Shown piece after piece: positions 1 through 6,321 of a stretch of 10,069 nt of DNA; positions within the stretch are counted from its first letter, which is position 1, and each line of letters starts with the position of its first letter. The DNA is from Elusimicrobiota bacterium. Lineage in GTDB: Bacteria > Elusimicrobiota > Elusimicrobia > UBA1565 > UBA9628. Both the position numbers and the translations under genes were made by a program. The stretch is taken from assembly GCA_016194625.1 (NCBI GenBank), contig JACQBB010000025.1, positions 1 to 10,069 of the forward strand, in the 5' to 3' direction. Below the pieces are notes generated by a model that was given only the letters and a program-made list of their open reading frames with translations, was not told the DNA's origin and searched no databases.

Positions 1-1
1 C

Positions 2-136
2 GAGGCCGCGCTGATAAAGCTCGACGCCGCGGCGAAGCTGGGCGTGACGTTCGACGGCGGGCGCCTGGCGCCTGCCGCGTCGCTCGTGGTGAGCCAGTCC
101 TGGCTCGCCAAGTCGAAGGCCAAGGGCCGCAAGTAG
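2..136 (+). CDS. C-terminal tail of an unidentified protein (5' truncated)
   Basis: An open frame runs from the window edge to a TAG stop at 134-136 and gives 44 residues ending ...SWLAKSKAKGRK. It has the same codon character as the downstream genes, and its stop overlaps the GTG start of the acyltransferase by one base, so it is probably the upstream member of the same operon. The tail is Ala/Lys-rich with a basic end and shows no catalytic motif. I cannot name it. The segment resembling KLGVTFDGGRLAPAAS faintly recalls the C-terminal end of AsmA-like envelope proteins, but that is a weak impression and not an assignment. Confidence 0.6.
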   Translation, partial: EAALIKLDAAAKLGVTFDGGRLAPAASLVVSQSWLAKSKAKGRK

Positions 137-765
137 TGCTGCGCCGCCTCGTCCCCTACCTCGCCTACGCGTACGTGACGCTGGTCGGCTGGACGAACCG
201 CACGACCGTCGTGCGCGGCGAGGTCCGCGAGCGGCTGTGGGGCGAAGGGCGCCGCTTCATCTACGCTTTCTGGCACCAGCGCCAGGTCTATTTCACCTGG
301 ACCCATCGGGGCGTCCATTCCGCCGTCCTCGTCTCGAAGTCGAAGGACGGCGAGATGATCGCCGAGACGATGCGCCTGTCGCGCATCAAGGCCGTGCGCG
401 GCTCCTCGTCGCGCGGCGGCGTCGCGGCCGCGCGCGAGATGGTCGAGATCCTGCGCTCCGGCTGGGACGTGGGCATCACGCCGGACGGGCCGAAAGGGCC
501 CGCGCGCGAGGTCAAGGACGGCGCTCTGCGCGTCGCGCAGATGTCGGGCGCGCCGATCGTGCCGATCGCCAACGCCAACTCCCGCCGCGTGGAGATCCGC
601 AAAGCCTGGGACCGCTTCCACGTCCCCCTCCCGTTCGGCCGCTCGGTCGTCGTGTACGGCGAGCCCGTCTTCGTCGGTCCGGACGACGACCTGGAGGCGA
701 AGGCCGCCGAGGTGAAGGCCGCGATGGACGCGGTCACCGCGGAGGCCGACCGGCTCGTCGCATGA
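136..765 (+). CDS. DUF374 lysophospholipid acyltransferase family protein
   Basis: A 209-aa protein of the DUF374 family, relatives of the LPLAT/LpxL acyltransferases often encoded beside waaA. Seen in the sequence: a hydrophobic N-terminus (residues 5-19) suited to membrane association; FWH at 45-47, the position where the family carries its catalytic-type histidine; SKSKDGE at 67-73; RGSSSRGG at 88-95; TPDGPKGP at 115-122, the family's hallmark; and a WDRFHVPLPFG segment at 158-168. The length is normal for the family. The GTG start at 136 overlaps the upstream TAG by one base, and AAGGG at 122-126 may act as a ribosome binding site. The stop overlaps the waaA start in an ATGA arrangement. 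By family and context it probably acylates a lipid A or lysophospholipid intermediate at the inner face of the cytoplasmic membrane; the exact acceptor is not established for this family. Confidence 0.9.
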   Translation: MLRRLVPYLAYAYVTLVGWTNRTTVVRGEVRERLWGEGRRFIYAFWHQRQVYFTWTHRGVHSAVLVSKSKDGEMIAETMRLSRIKAVRGSSSRGGVAAAREMVEILRSGWDVGITPDGPKGPAREVKDGALRVAQMSGAPIVPIANANSRRVEIRKAWDRFHVPLPFGRSVVVYGEPVFVGPDDDLEAKAAEVKAAMDAVTAEADRLVA

Positions 766-2051
766 GCTTCGTCCTCCTCGCGCTGGAGACGCTGCTCGCA
801 CCGTTCGCCGCGCTCGGCGTCGTCCTCTCCTTCCTGTTCTCTCGCCGGCGCGGCGTGCTCGCGGGGCTGGCCGCCGAGCTCCCGGAGCGCCTGGGCGGGC
901 TCTCGGACGAAGGACGGCTCCAGCTGATGGGCCGCGAGGTGTGGTGGTTCCACGCCGCCTCCGCGGGCGAGGTCGGCGGCCTGGCCCCGGTGTTCGACGC
1001 GCTGTGGGCGCGGCCGTCCCCGCCGGCCGTGCTGGTGACGACCGCGACCGTCGCCGGCCGCGACGCGGCGCGCAAGAACCCGAAGATCGCCTGGGCCCAG
1101 CTCGCGCCGCTCGACGCGTGGCCGTGCGTGGCCTGGTTCCTCTCCGAGACGAGGCCCTCGCGCCTGATCGTCACCGAGACCGAGCTGTGGCCGTCCACGC
1201 TGGTGCTGGCCGCGCGCGCGGGCCTGCGCCCCGCGCTGATCAACGCGCGCTTGACCGAGCGCAGCCTGCCGCGCTACCGCGCCGCGTCCTTCCTCCTGCG
1301 CCCCGCCTTCGACGCGCTCTCAACGGTGCTCGCGCAGAGCGAGCCCGACGCCCAGCGCTTCCGCTCGCTGGGCATCCCGGCCGCGCGGGTGTCGGCGGCG
1401 GGCAACACGAAGTACGACCGCGAGCCGTCGCGCCCCGACGCCGCGGCCGCCGAGAAGGCGGTCTCCGTCCTGGGCTGGGAGCTGGCGCCGCTGTTCGTCG
1501 CGGGCAGCACGCACCCGGTCGAGGAGGACGCGGTGCTCGACGCGTTCGAGGCGGCGGCGAAGGCGCGGCCCGGCCTGCGCCTGGTCCTGGCCCCGCGCCA
1601 CGTCGAGCGCGCCGCGCAGGCCGTCGCCTCCGTCGCGGAGCGCGGCCTGGCGGTCGCGCGCTGGTCGGCGCTGGACGCGGCGCCGAAGGACGCGGCGGTG
1701 CTCGTCCTCGACGCGATGGGCGCGTTGGGCGCGTTCTGGCCGCGCGCGCTGGCCGCGTTCGTCGGCGGGACCTTGGTCCCGGTCGGCGGCCACAACCTGC
1801 TCGAGCCCGCTCAGGCGGGCGTCCCGGTCCTGTTCGGCCCCCACACGCGGCACATCGAGCATCCCGCGCGCCTGCTCGAGGACGGCGGAGGCGCGCGCGT
1901 GGCCGACGGCGCCGCGCTGGCCGCCGCGCTGACCGGGCTGGTCTGCGACCCGCCGCGCGCGCGCGGCGTCGGCGCGAAGGCCAAGGAGCTCTCGTCGCGC
2001 CTGCGCGGCGCGACGGCCCGTTCGCTGGCCGCTCTGGAGAAGGCTCCGTGA
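762..2051 (+). CDS. waaA: 3-deoxy-D-manno-octulosonic acid (Kdo) transferase
   Basis: Transfers Kdo from CMP-Kdo to the lipid A precursor, the first step of LPS core assembly, at the cytoplasmic face of the inner membrane. The 429-aa length is typical for WaaA/KdtA (GT30). Residues 3-25 form an N-terminal membrane anchor. The N-terminal GT-B domain shows WWFHAASAGE (61-70) with the conserved Glu70 that serves as general base in studied WaaA proteins, ETELWP (139-144) and NARLTERS (161-168). The C-terminal domain shows GNTKYD (214-219), GSTHPVEE (248-255), APRH (277-280), FVGGTLVPVGGHN (333-345) and LEPA (347-350). The motif usually read as DTMGEL is DAMGAL here (317-322), so a commonly conserved Glu is Ala. 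The start overlaps the upstream stop (ATGA), and the stop overlaps the next GTG (GTGA). From this sequence I cannot tell whether it adds one or more Kdo residues. Confidence 0.95.
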   Translation: MSFVLLALETLLAPFAALGVVLSFLFSRRRGVLAGLAAELPERLGGLSDEGRLQLMGREVWWFHAASAGEVGGLAPVFDALWARPSPPAVLVTTATVAGRDAARKNPKIAWAQLAPLDAWPCVAWFLSETRPSRLIVTETELWPSTLVLAARAGLRPALINARLTERSLPRYRAASFLLRPAFDALSTVLAQSEPDAQRFRSLGIPAARVSAAGNTKYDREPSRPDAAAAEKAVSVLGWELAPLFVAGSTHPVEEDAVLDAFEAAAKARPGLRLVLAPRHVERAAQAVASVAERGLAVARWSALDAAPKDAAVLVLDAMGALGAFWPRALAAFVGGTLVPVGGHNLLEPAQAGVPVLFGPHTRHIEHPARLLEDGGGARVADGAALAAALTGLVCDPPRARGVGAKAKELSSRLRGATARSLAALEKAP

Positions 2052-3742
2052 CGCCGGCTCGCGTCCGCGGCGCGAGCCTCGGTCCGCGGGCCCGGGCCGC
2101 CGCGCTGGCCGCCGCGACCGCGCTGGTCTTCTCCCCCGTCCTGCGCAACGGCTTCGTCGACTACGACGACCCGGCCAACATCCTGCACAACCCCTGGCTC
2201 GGCCGCTTCGACCCGGCCGGGCTGGCCTGGCCGTTCGCGGCGACGCTCGGCGGCCACTTCCAGCCGCTGGCCTGGCTGAGCCTGTCGCTCGACAAGGCGC
2301 TGTGGGGCCTGGACCCGCGCGGCTTCCACCTGACGGCGATTCTGATCCACGCGGCCGCCGCCGCGGTCCTGTTCCTGTTCCTGCGCGGGCTCCTCGGCGG
2401 CGACGACGCGGCCGACCTTCCGGCGGGGGCCGCCGCCGCGCTGTACGCGTGGCACCCGCTGCGCGTCGAGTCGGTCGCCTGGGCCACGGAGCGCCGCGAC
2501 CTGCTGTGCGCGCTCTTCCTCGCCCTCGCCGCGGAGGCGTACCGGCGCGCGGTCGCGCGGAACGCGCGCGAGCCGCGCCTGGACGCCGTCCTGCTCGCCT
2601 TCGCCGCGGCGATGTCCTCGAAGGCGATCGCGGCGGCGCTCCCTCCGCTGCTGGTCCTGCTCGACCTGACGGTCCTGCGCCGGCCGGTGACCCTGAAGCG
2701 CGCGCTCGTCGAGAAGGCGCCGCTCGCCGTCGTCGCGGCGGCGGGCGTCGGCCTCACCCTGCGCGCGCAGGGCCTCAGCGGCGCGGCGTCGCCCCCGTGG
2801 GTGTCCGCCTTCGGCGACCGGCTGCTCGTCTTCGCGTGGACGCCGGGCTGGACGGTCTGGAAGACCCTGCTCCCGACGGGCCTGGCGCCGTACCTCTCGC
2901 CCGACTTCGCCGCGCGCTCCGGGCTCCTGCTCCCCGTCGCCGGGCTCACGGCGGCGCTGTGGGGCGCCCTGGCCTGGGCCGCGCTCTCCCGGCGCGCGGG
3001 ACCCGCCGCCCTGTTCGCCGGCTTCCTGCTGGCGCTCTCCCCCGCCCTCGGCCTGTTCCGCACCGGCACCCAGCTGTGCGCCGACCGCTTCACGCTGCTC
3101 CCGGCGGCCGTCCTCTCGGTCGGCGCCGCCTTCGTCCTGCGTCGCGGCGGCCGGCGCTGGTCCTTCGCGGCGCTAGGCTTGGCCGGGCTGTTCGCCGCCG
3201 CCGCGGCCGCTCAGCTCCCGGTGTGGCGCGACGCGGTCTCGTTCTGGTCGCGGGCGATGGCCGTGGACCCCGGTCCCGTCGCGATGACCAGCGCGGTCGC
3301 CGCGCTCGACGCCGCCGGCCGCGCTCCGGAGGCCGCCGCCCTGCGCGCGCGCGTGCGCGCCGAGCACCCCGACAGCTCCGCGGCGCTGGCCTACGCCGCC
3401 GAGGACGCCGCGGCGAAGGGCGACTGGCGCGCGGCCGAGCCGTTGGTCGCCCGCGCGGTCGCCGCCGACCCCTACGCGCCCGCCCTGCGGATCGGCCATG
3501 GCGTCATCCTGTACCGCCTCGACCGCGTCCCCGAGGCTCTGGCGGAGTTCGTCGCGGCGACCGAGCGCGGCCCCGAGAACGCCGCCGCCTGGCACCTGCG
3601 CGCCGCCGCGCTGGCGCGCCTGGGCCGACTGGGCGAGGCGGAGGACGCCGTCCGCCGGGCCCTCGCGCTGGACGGGGACCGGGCGGACTCCCGCGACCTC
3701 CTGGAGCGCCTGGTCCGGGCCCGGGCGGCCGCCGCGAAATGA
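2048..3742 (+). CDS. TMTC/DUF1736-like polytopic membrane protein with C-terminal TPRs
   Basis: A 564-aa integral membrane protein. The N-terminal ~400 residues hold multiple hydrophobic segments (for example 15-33, 95-113, 127-135, 153-165, 180-208, 225-240, 290-312, 317-337, 349-364, 371-389). They carry the signature layout of TMTC-like proteins: FVDYDDP (36-42) in the first extracytoplasmic loop, HFQPLAWLSLSLDKALWG (70-87), WHPLRVESVAWATERRD (135-151), SSKAIAAALP (190-199), ADRFTLLP (345-352) and PVWRDAVSFW (391-400). About residues 405-560 are Ala-rich helical repeats consistent with three to four TPRs, the last two (around 477-543) being clearest. In eukaryotes TMTC1-4 are linked to O-mannosylation using a dolichol-phosphate sugar; bacterial relatives are mostly uncharacterised. 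I infer a GT-C enzyme using a polyprenyl-phosphate sugar, with the TPRs binding a partner or substrate. The GTG start at 2048 is chosen because it overlaps the waaA stop and gives a sensible N-terminus. Confidence 0.85.
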   Translation: MTPARVRGASLGPRARAAALAAATALVFSPVLRNGFVDYDDPANILHNPWLGRFDPAGLAWPFAATLGGHFQPLAWLSLSLDKALWGLDPRGFHLTAILIHAAAAAVLFLFLRGLLGGDDAADLPAGAAAALYAWHPLRVESVAWATERRDLLCALFLALAAEAYRRAVARNAREPRLDAVLLAFAAAMSSKAIAAALPPLLVLLDLTVLRRPVTLKRALVEKAPLAVVAAAGVGLTLRAQGLSGAASPPWVSAFGDRLLVFAWTPGWTVWKTLLPTGLAPYLSPDFAARSGLLLPVAGLTAALWGALAWAALSRRAGPAALFAGFLLALSPALGLFRTGTQLCADRFTLLPAAVLSVGAAFVLRRGGRRWSFAALGLAGLFAAAAAAQLPVWRDAVSFWSRAMAVDPGPVAMTSAVAALDAAGRAPEAAALRARVRAEHPDSSAALAYAAEDAAAKGDWRAAEPLVARAVAADPYAPALRIGHGVILYRLDRVPEALAEFVAATERGPENAAAWHLRAAALARLGRLGEAEDAVRRALALDGDRADSRDLLERLVRARAAAAK

Positions 3743-3765
3743 TAAAATGGGCCGTTGGCCCATAA
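3739..3765 (+). other. Possible eight-codon coupling mini-ORF (MIKWAVGP)
   Basis: An ATG at 3739 overlaps the TGA of the TMTC-like gene in a classic ATGA arrangement, opens a frame of eight codons and ends at TAA 3763-3765. It is in a different frame from the GT9 gene, whose TTG start (3755) lies inside it. A ribosome re-initiating here would melt the hairpin at 3747-3763 and stop just downstream of the TTG. Such a leader could couple the two genes, but it could also be chance. No peptide function is implied. Confidence 0.3.
3747..3763 (+). promoter_or_regulatory. Hairpin enclosing the TTG start of the GT9 gene
   Basis: ATGGGCC at 3747-3753 and GGCCCAT at 3757-3763 are perfect inverse complements separated by GTT, giving a 7-bp, GC-rich stem with a three-base loop. 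The TTG initiation codon (3755-3757) sits in the loop and the first stem base. No U-tract follows, so this is not an intrinsic terminator. It could reduce independent initiation at TTG and make expression depend on ribosomes arriving from upstream (inference). A 7-bp stem can also arise by chance in sequence of this composition. Confidence 0.45.
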
Positions 3766-5266
3766 GATCCTCGTCGTCCGCCTGTCGTCCCTCGGCGACG
3801 TCGTCCTCACCGGCCCGGTCTACAAGAGCCTGAAGGCTCATTGGCCGGACGCGAAGGTCAGCGTCCTGGTCAAGCCGCAGTTCGCGGCCGTCCTGGAAGG
3901 ACATCCCGGGGTGGACGAGGTCATCCGCTGGCGCGGCCTGGGCGACGCCCTGGGGCGCATCCGGGCCGGCGGGTTCACGCACCTGCTCGACCTGCACGGG
4001 ACCCTGCGCTCGCGCCTGATCGCGGCGCTGTCGGGAGTGCCGCACCGGGCCGCCTACCGCAAGGACGCGCTCGCGCGGCGGCTGTTCGTGGCCTTCGGGC
4101 TGCCCTCGCCGTCTTTGCAGCGCCACACGGTGGACCGCTATCTGGAAGCGCTTTCGGCGTGGGGCGTCCCTTCCGCCGGCGAGCCGGCGCTGTCCCCCGC
4201 CGACTGGGGCGGGCGCGGCGACGCGCGCGGCGCGCGCAAGGCCGTCGTCCTGCAGACCTCGTTCCTCGGCGACTCGTTGCTCACGTTGCCGCTGCTGCGC
4301 CGGCTCAAGGAGAGCCTGCCCGGGGCGTCGCTGGCCGTGGTGACCTTGCCCAAGCACGCCGAGGTGTTCCGCGGCTGCGAGTGGGTCGACGAGGTCATCC
4401 TCGACGACAAGCGCGGCGCGCACGGCGGCGTCCTGGGCCCGTGGCGGATCGCCGCCGAGCTGAAGTCCCGCGGCTTCGACCTGGCCGTCATCCCGCACCG
4501 CTCGTTCCGCTCCGCGCTCGTCGCGTATCTCGCGGGCGTCCCCCGCCGCGTCGGCTTCGCGGCCAGCGCGGGCCGTTTCCTTCTGACGGACGCCGTGCCG
4601 TTCGCCTGGCTCACGCACGACCTGGAAAGGAACCTCGCGCTGGCGAGCGCCGTCGGCGGCGACGCCGCCCCCTCGGCCGGCGAGGCGCGCTACGTGGCCC
4701 ACTCGGCCCCGACGCCGGCGCTCGCCAAGGCGCTGGCCGCGGCCGGCGTGCCGGAGGGCGCGCGCCTGGCGGGCATCCATCCCGGAGCGGCCTGGGAGAC
4801 CAAGCGCTGGCTGCCCGAGCGCTACGCGGAGCTGTGCCGCCGACTGCAGGCCGACGGACTGACGCCGGTGCTCGTCGGCGGGCCCGCCGACGCCGCGCTC
4901 GGCGCGGCGATCGCGAAGGCCTCCGGCGCGCGCGACCTGACCGGCAAGACCGACCTCGCCGACCTCAAGGCTCTCATGGGCCGCCTGTCGCTCTTCGTGA
5001 CCAACGATTCCGGTCCCATGCACCTGGCCGCCGCGGCCGGCGTCCCCGTCGTGGCCGCGTTCGGCGCGACCACGCGCGAGCTGGGCTTCTTCCCGTACGG
5101 CGCCGGCCACCGCGTCGTCGAGGCGGAGCTGGCCTGCCGGCCGTGCGGCCTCCATGGAGCCAAGTCCTGTCCCGAGGGCCATTTCCTCTGCATGCGCCTG
5201 CTCACGACCGAGCAGGTCCACGCGGCGTGCCGGGACGCGCTCGCGGCGGCGAAGGCGGCCGCGTGA
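3755..5266 (+). CDS. GT9 heptosyltransferase-family protein with duplicated N-terminal domain (N-N-C)
   Basis: A 503-aa protein where about 330-350 is usual for GT9. Residues 1-150 form one N-terminal, acceptor-side Rossmann domain: KILVVRLSSLGDVVLTGPVY with the conserved Asp15, VDEVI at 53-57, LLDLHGTLRSRLIAALSGV at 77-95. After a Pro/Gly/Ala-rich linker (about 139-161) a second N-terminal domain begins: KAVVLQTSFLGDSLLTLPLL with Asp173, WVDEVI at 210-215, AVIPHRSFRSALVAYLAGV at 244-262. Only one C-terminal, nucleotide-sugar-binding domain follows: GIHPGAAWETKRWLPERY at 340-357, LVGGPAD at 373-379, TNDSGPMHLAAAAGVP at 416-431 and a terminal Cys cluster at 461, 464, 472 and 479. Second N domain plus C domain make a complete enzyme resembling ADP-heptose:LPS heptosyltransferase (WaaF/WaaC type). 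TTG at 3755 is the only sensible start: tandem TGA TAA stops lie in frame just upstream, and MAHKILVVRL is a normal GT9 beginning. No clear Shine-Dalgarno is seen. Donor and acceptor are inferred from family only. Confidence 0.88.
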   Translation: MAHKILVVRLSSLGDVVLTGPVYKSLKAHWPDAKVSVLVKPQFAAVLEGHPGVDEVIRWRGLGDALGRIRAGGFTHLLDLHGTLRSRLIAALSGVPHRAAYRKDALARRLFVAFGLPSPSLQRHTVDRYLEALSAWGVPSAGEPALSPADWGGRGDARGARKAVVLQTSFLGDSLLTLPLLRRLKESLPGASLAVVTLPKHAEVFRGCEWVDEVILDDKRGAHGGVLGPWRIAAELKSRGFDLAVIPHRSFRSALVAYLAGVPRRVGFAASAGRFLLTDAVPFAWLTHDLERNLALASAVGGDAAPSAGEARYVAHSAPTPALAKALAAAGVPEGARLAGIHPGAAWETKRWLPERYAELCRRLQADGLTPVLVGGPADAALGAAIAKASGARDLTGKTDLADLKALMGRLSLFVTNDSGPMHLAAAAGVPVVAAFGATTRELGFFPYGAGHRVVEAELACRPCGLHGAKSCPEGHFLCMRLLTTEQVHAACRDALAAAKAAA

Positions 5267-6321
5267 ACATACTCCATCTCGAGGACGAGCCCTGGGACTC
5301 GGGGATCGCGCACTACGCGACGACGCTGGCCGCCGAGCAGGCGCGCCTGGGCGCGAAGGTCGCCTTCTGGGGCCGCCGCGGCTCGCCGGTGCTCGCCCAG
5401 GCCGAGGCCGCGGGCCTGACGACGCGCGGCTACGAGGCGGGGCTCGGCTGCCTGCCCGAGCTGTCGGCTCTGCGCCGCGAGGCCGCCGCGTTCGGCGCCC
5501 AGGTCCTGAACGCGCACACCGGCTCATCCCACGCGCTCGCGCTGATCCTGGCCCCGCGCGGGGCCGCCGTCGTGCGCACTCGCGGCGACGCCCGCCCCGC
5601 CAAGGCGAACCCGCTGACGCGCTGGGCCTCGGAGCGCACCGCGGCGTTCATCGCCGCCAACTCGTCGCTCAAGGCCTCCCTCGAGGAGTCGTTCCCCGGC
5701 GCGCGCGTGACGCTGATCCCGCAGGGCATCGCCGGCCCCGCCGCCGCCTTCCCCCTGCCGGCCGGCCCGGTCGTCGGCGTGCTCGGCCGCCTCGACCCGG
5801 TGAAGGGCCACGGGACGGTGCTGGACGCCGCCCAGATCCTCAAGCCGCTCGTCCCCGGCCTGCGCGTGCTGTGCGCCGGCGAGGGCCGCCTGCTCGACCG
5901 TCTGCGCTGGCAGCTCAAACCCCAGAGCCTCGACACGACGGTCTCCTTCCTGGGCCGCGTGCCCGACGCGTGGGGCTTCGTCGCGTCCTGCCGCGTCGGC
6001 GTCGTCGCGTCCACGGGCTCGGAGGCGGTGAGCCGCGCCGCGCTCGAATGGACGGCGGCGGGGCGTCCGCTGGTGGCCACGAAGGTCGGCGGCCTGCCCG
6101 ACCTGGTGGAGGACGGCGTCACCGGCCTGCTCGTCCCCCCCGGCGAACCGTCGGCCCTGGCCGACGCGCTGCGCGCGCTGCTGTCCGACCCCGCGCGCGC
6201 CGAGGCGATGGGGCGCGCCGCGCGCGCCCGCTGGGAGAAGCGTTACTCGCTCGCCCCGTTCCTCGCGGCGACGAAGACGGTCTACGATGAGGCGATCCAC
6301 TCTCTATCATCTCGACGGTGA
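5263..6321 (+). CDS. GT4 family glycosyltransferase (first of two)
   Basis: A 352-aa GT-B, retaining-type glycosyltransferase of family GT4. The N-terminal domain begins MNILHLEDEPWDSGIAHYATTLA (glycine-containing loop near 14-16), with NAHTGSSH at 83-90. The C-terminal donor domain shows VGVLGRLDPVKGHGTVLDA (171-189), the usual nucleotide-sugar-binding loop; CAGEGRLLDRL (204-214); FLGRVPD (229-235); GSEAVSRAALEWTAAGRP (252-269) with the E-x7-E pair Glu254/Glu262; and VGGLPDLVEDGVTGLLVPPG (275-294). The GTG start at 5263 overlaps the GT9 stop in a GTGA junction, and the natural N-terminus begins exactly there. Its 3' end overlaps the next gene by 35 nt. It is probably cytoplasmic or membrane-peripheral and adds a hexose or similar sugar during LPS core or glycan assembly. 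The sugar and linkage cannot be read from sequence. Confidence 0.9.
   Translation: MNILHLEDEPWDSGIAHYATTLAAEQARLGAKVAFWGRRGSPVLAQAEAAGLTTRGYEAGLGCLPELSALRREAAAFGAQVLNAHTGSSHALALILAPRGAAVVRTRGDARPAKANPLTRWASERTAAFIAANSSLKASLEESFPGARVTLIPQGIAGPAAAFPLPAGPVVGVLGRLDPVKGHGTVLDAAQILKPLVPGLRVLCAGEGRLLDRLRWQLKPQSLDTTVSFLGRVPDAWGFVASCRVGVVASTGSEAVSRAALEWTAAGRPLVATKVGGLPDLVEDGVTGLLVPPGEPSALADALRALLSDPARAEAMGRAARARWEKRYSLAPFLAATKTVYDEAIHSLSSRR

Noticed and set aside
237..2047. Long forward frame extending upstream of waaA, with Arg/Gly-rich sequence before the MSFVLL start
   Set aside because: The upstream part is the shadow of the DUF374 gene in another frame; WaaA homology and the ATGA overlap place the real start at 762.
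3747..3749. ATG at 3747 as the start of the GT9 gene
   Set aside because: It is out of frame with the GT9 domain; the only in-frame initiation codon after the tandem stops and before the conserved KILVVRL segment is TTG 3755.
3173..5527. 784-residue open frame on the minus strand, opposite the TMTC-like and GT9 genes
   Set aside because: It is Arg/Gly/Ala-rich without any recognisable motif, lies antisense to two genes with clear family signatures, and is expected from the biased third positions of very high-GC DNA.
6287..6321. A later start for the second GT4 to avoid the 35-nt overlap
   Set aside because: The conserved LYHLDGERGLRGGERQ opening is encoded from 6302 on, and a later start would remove it.
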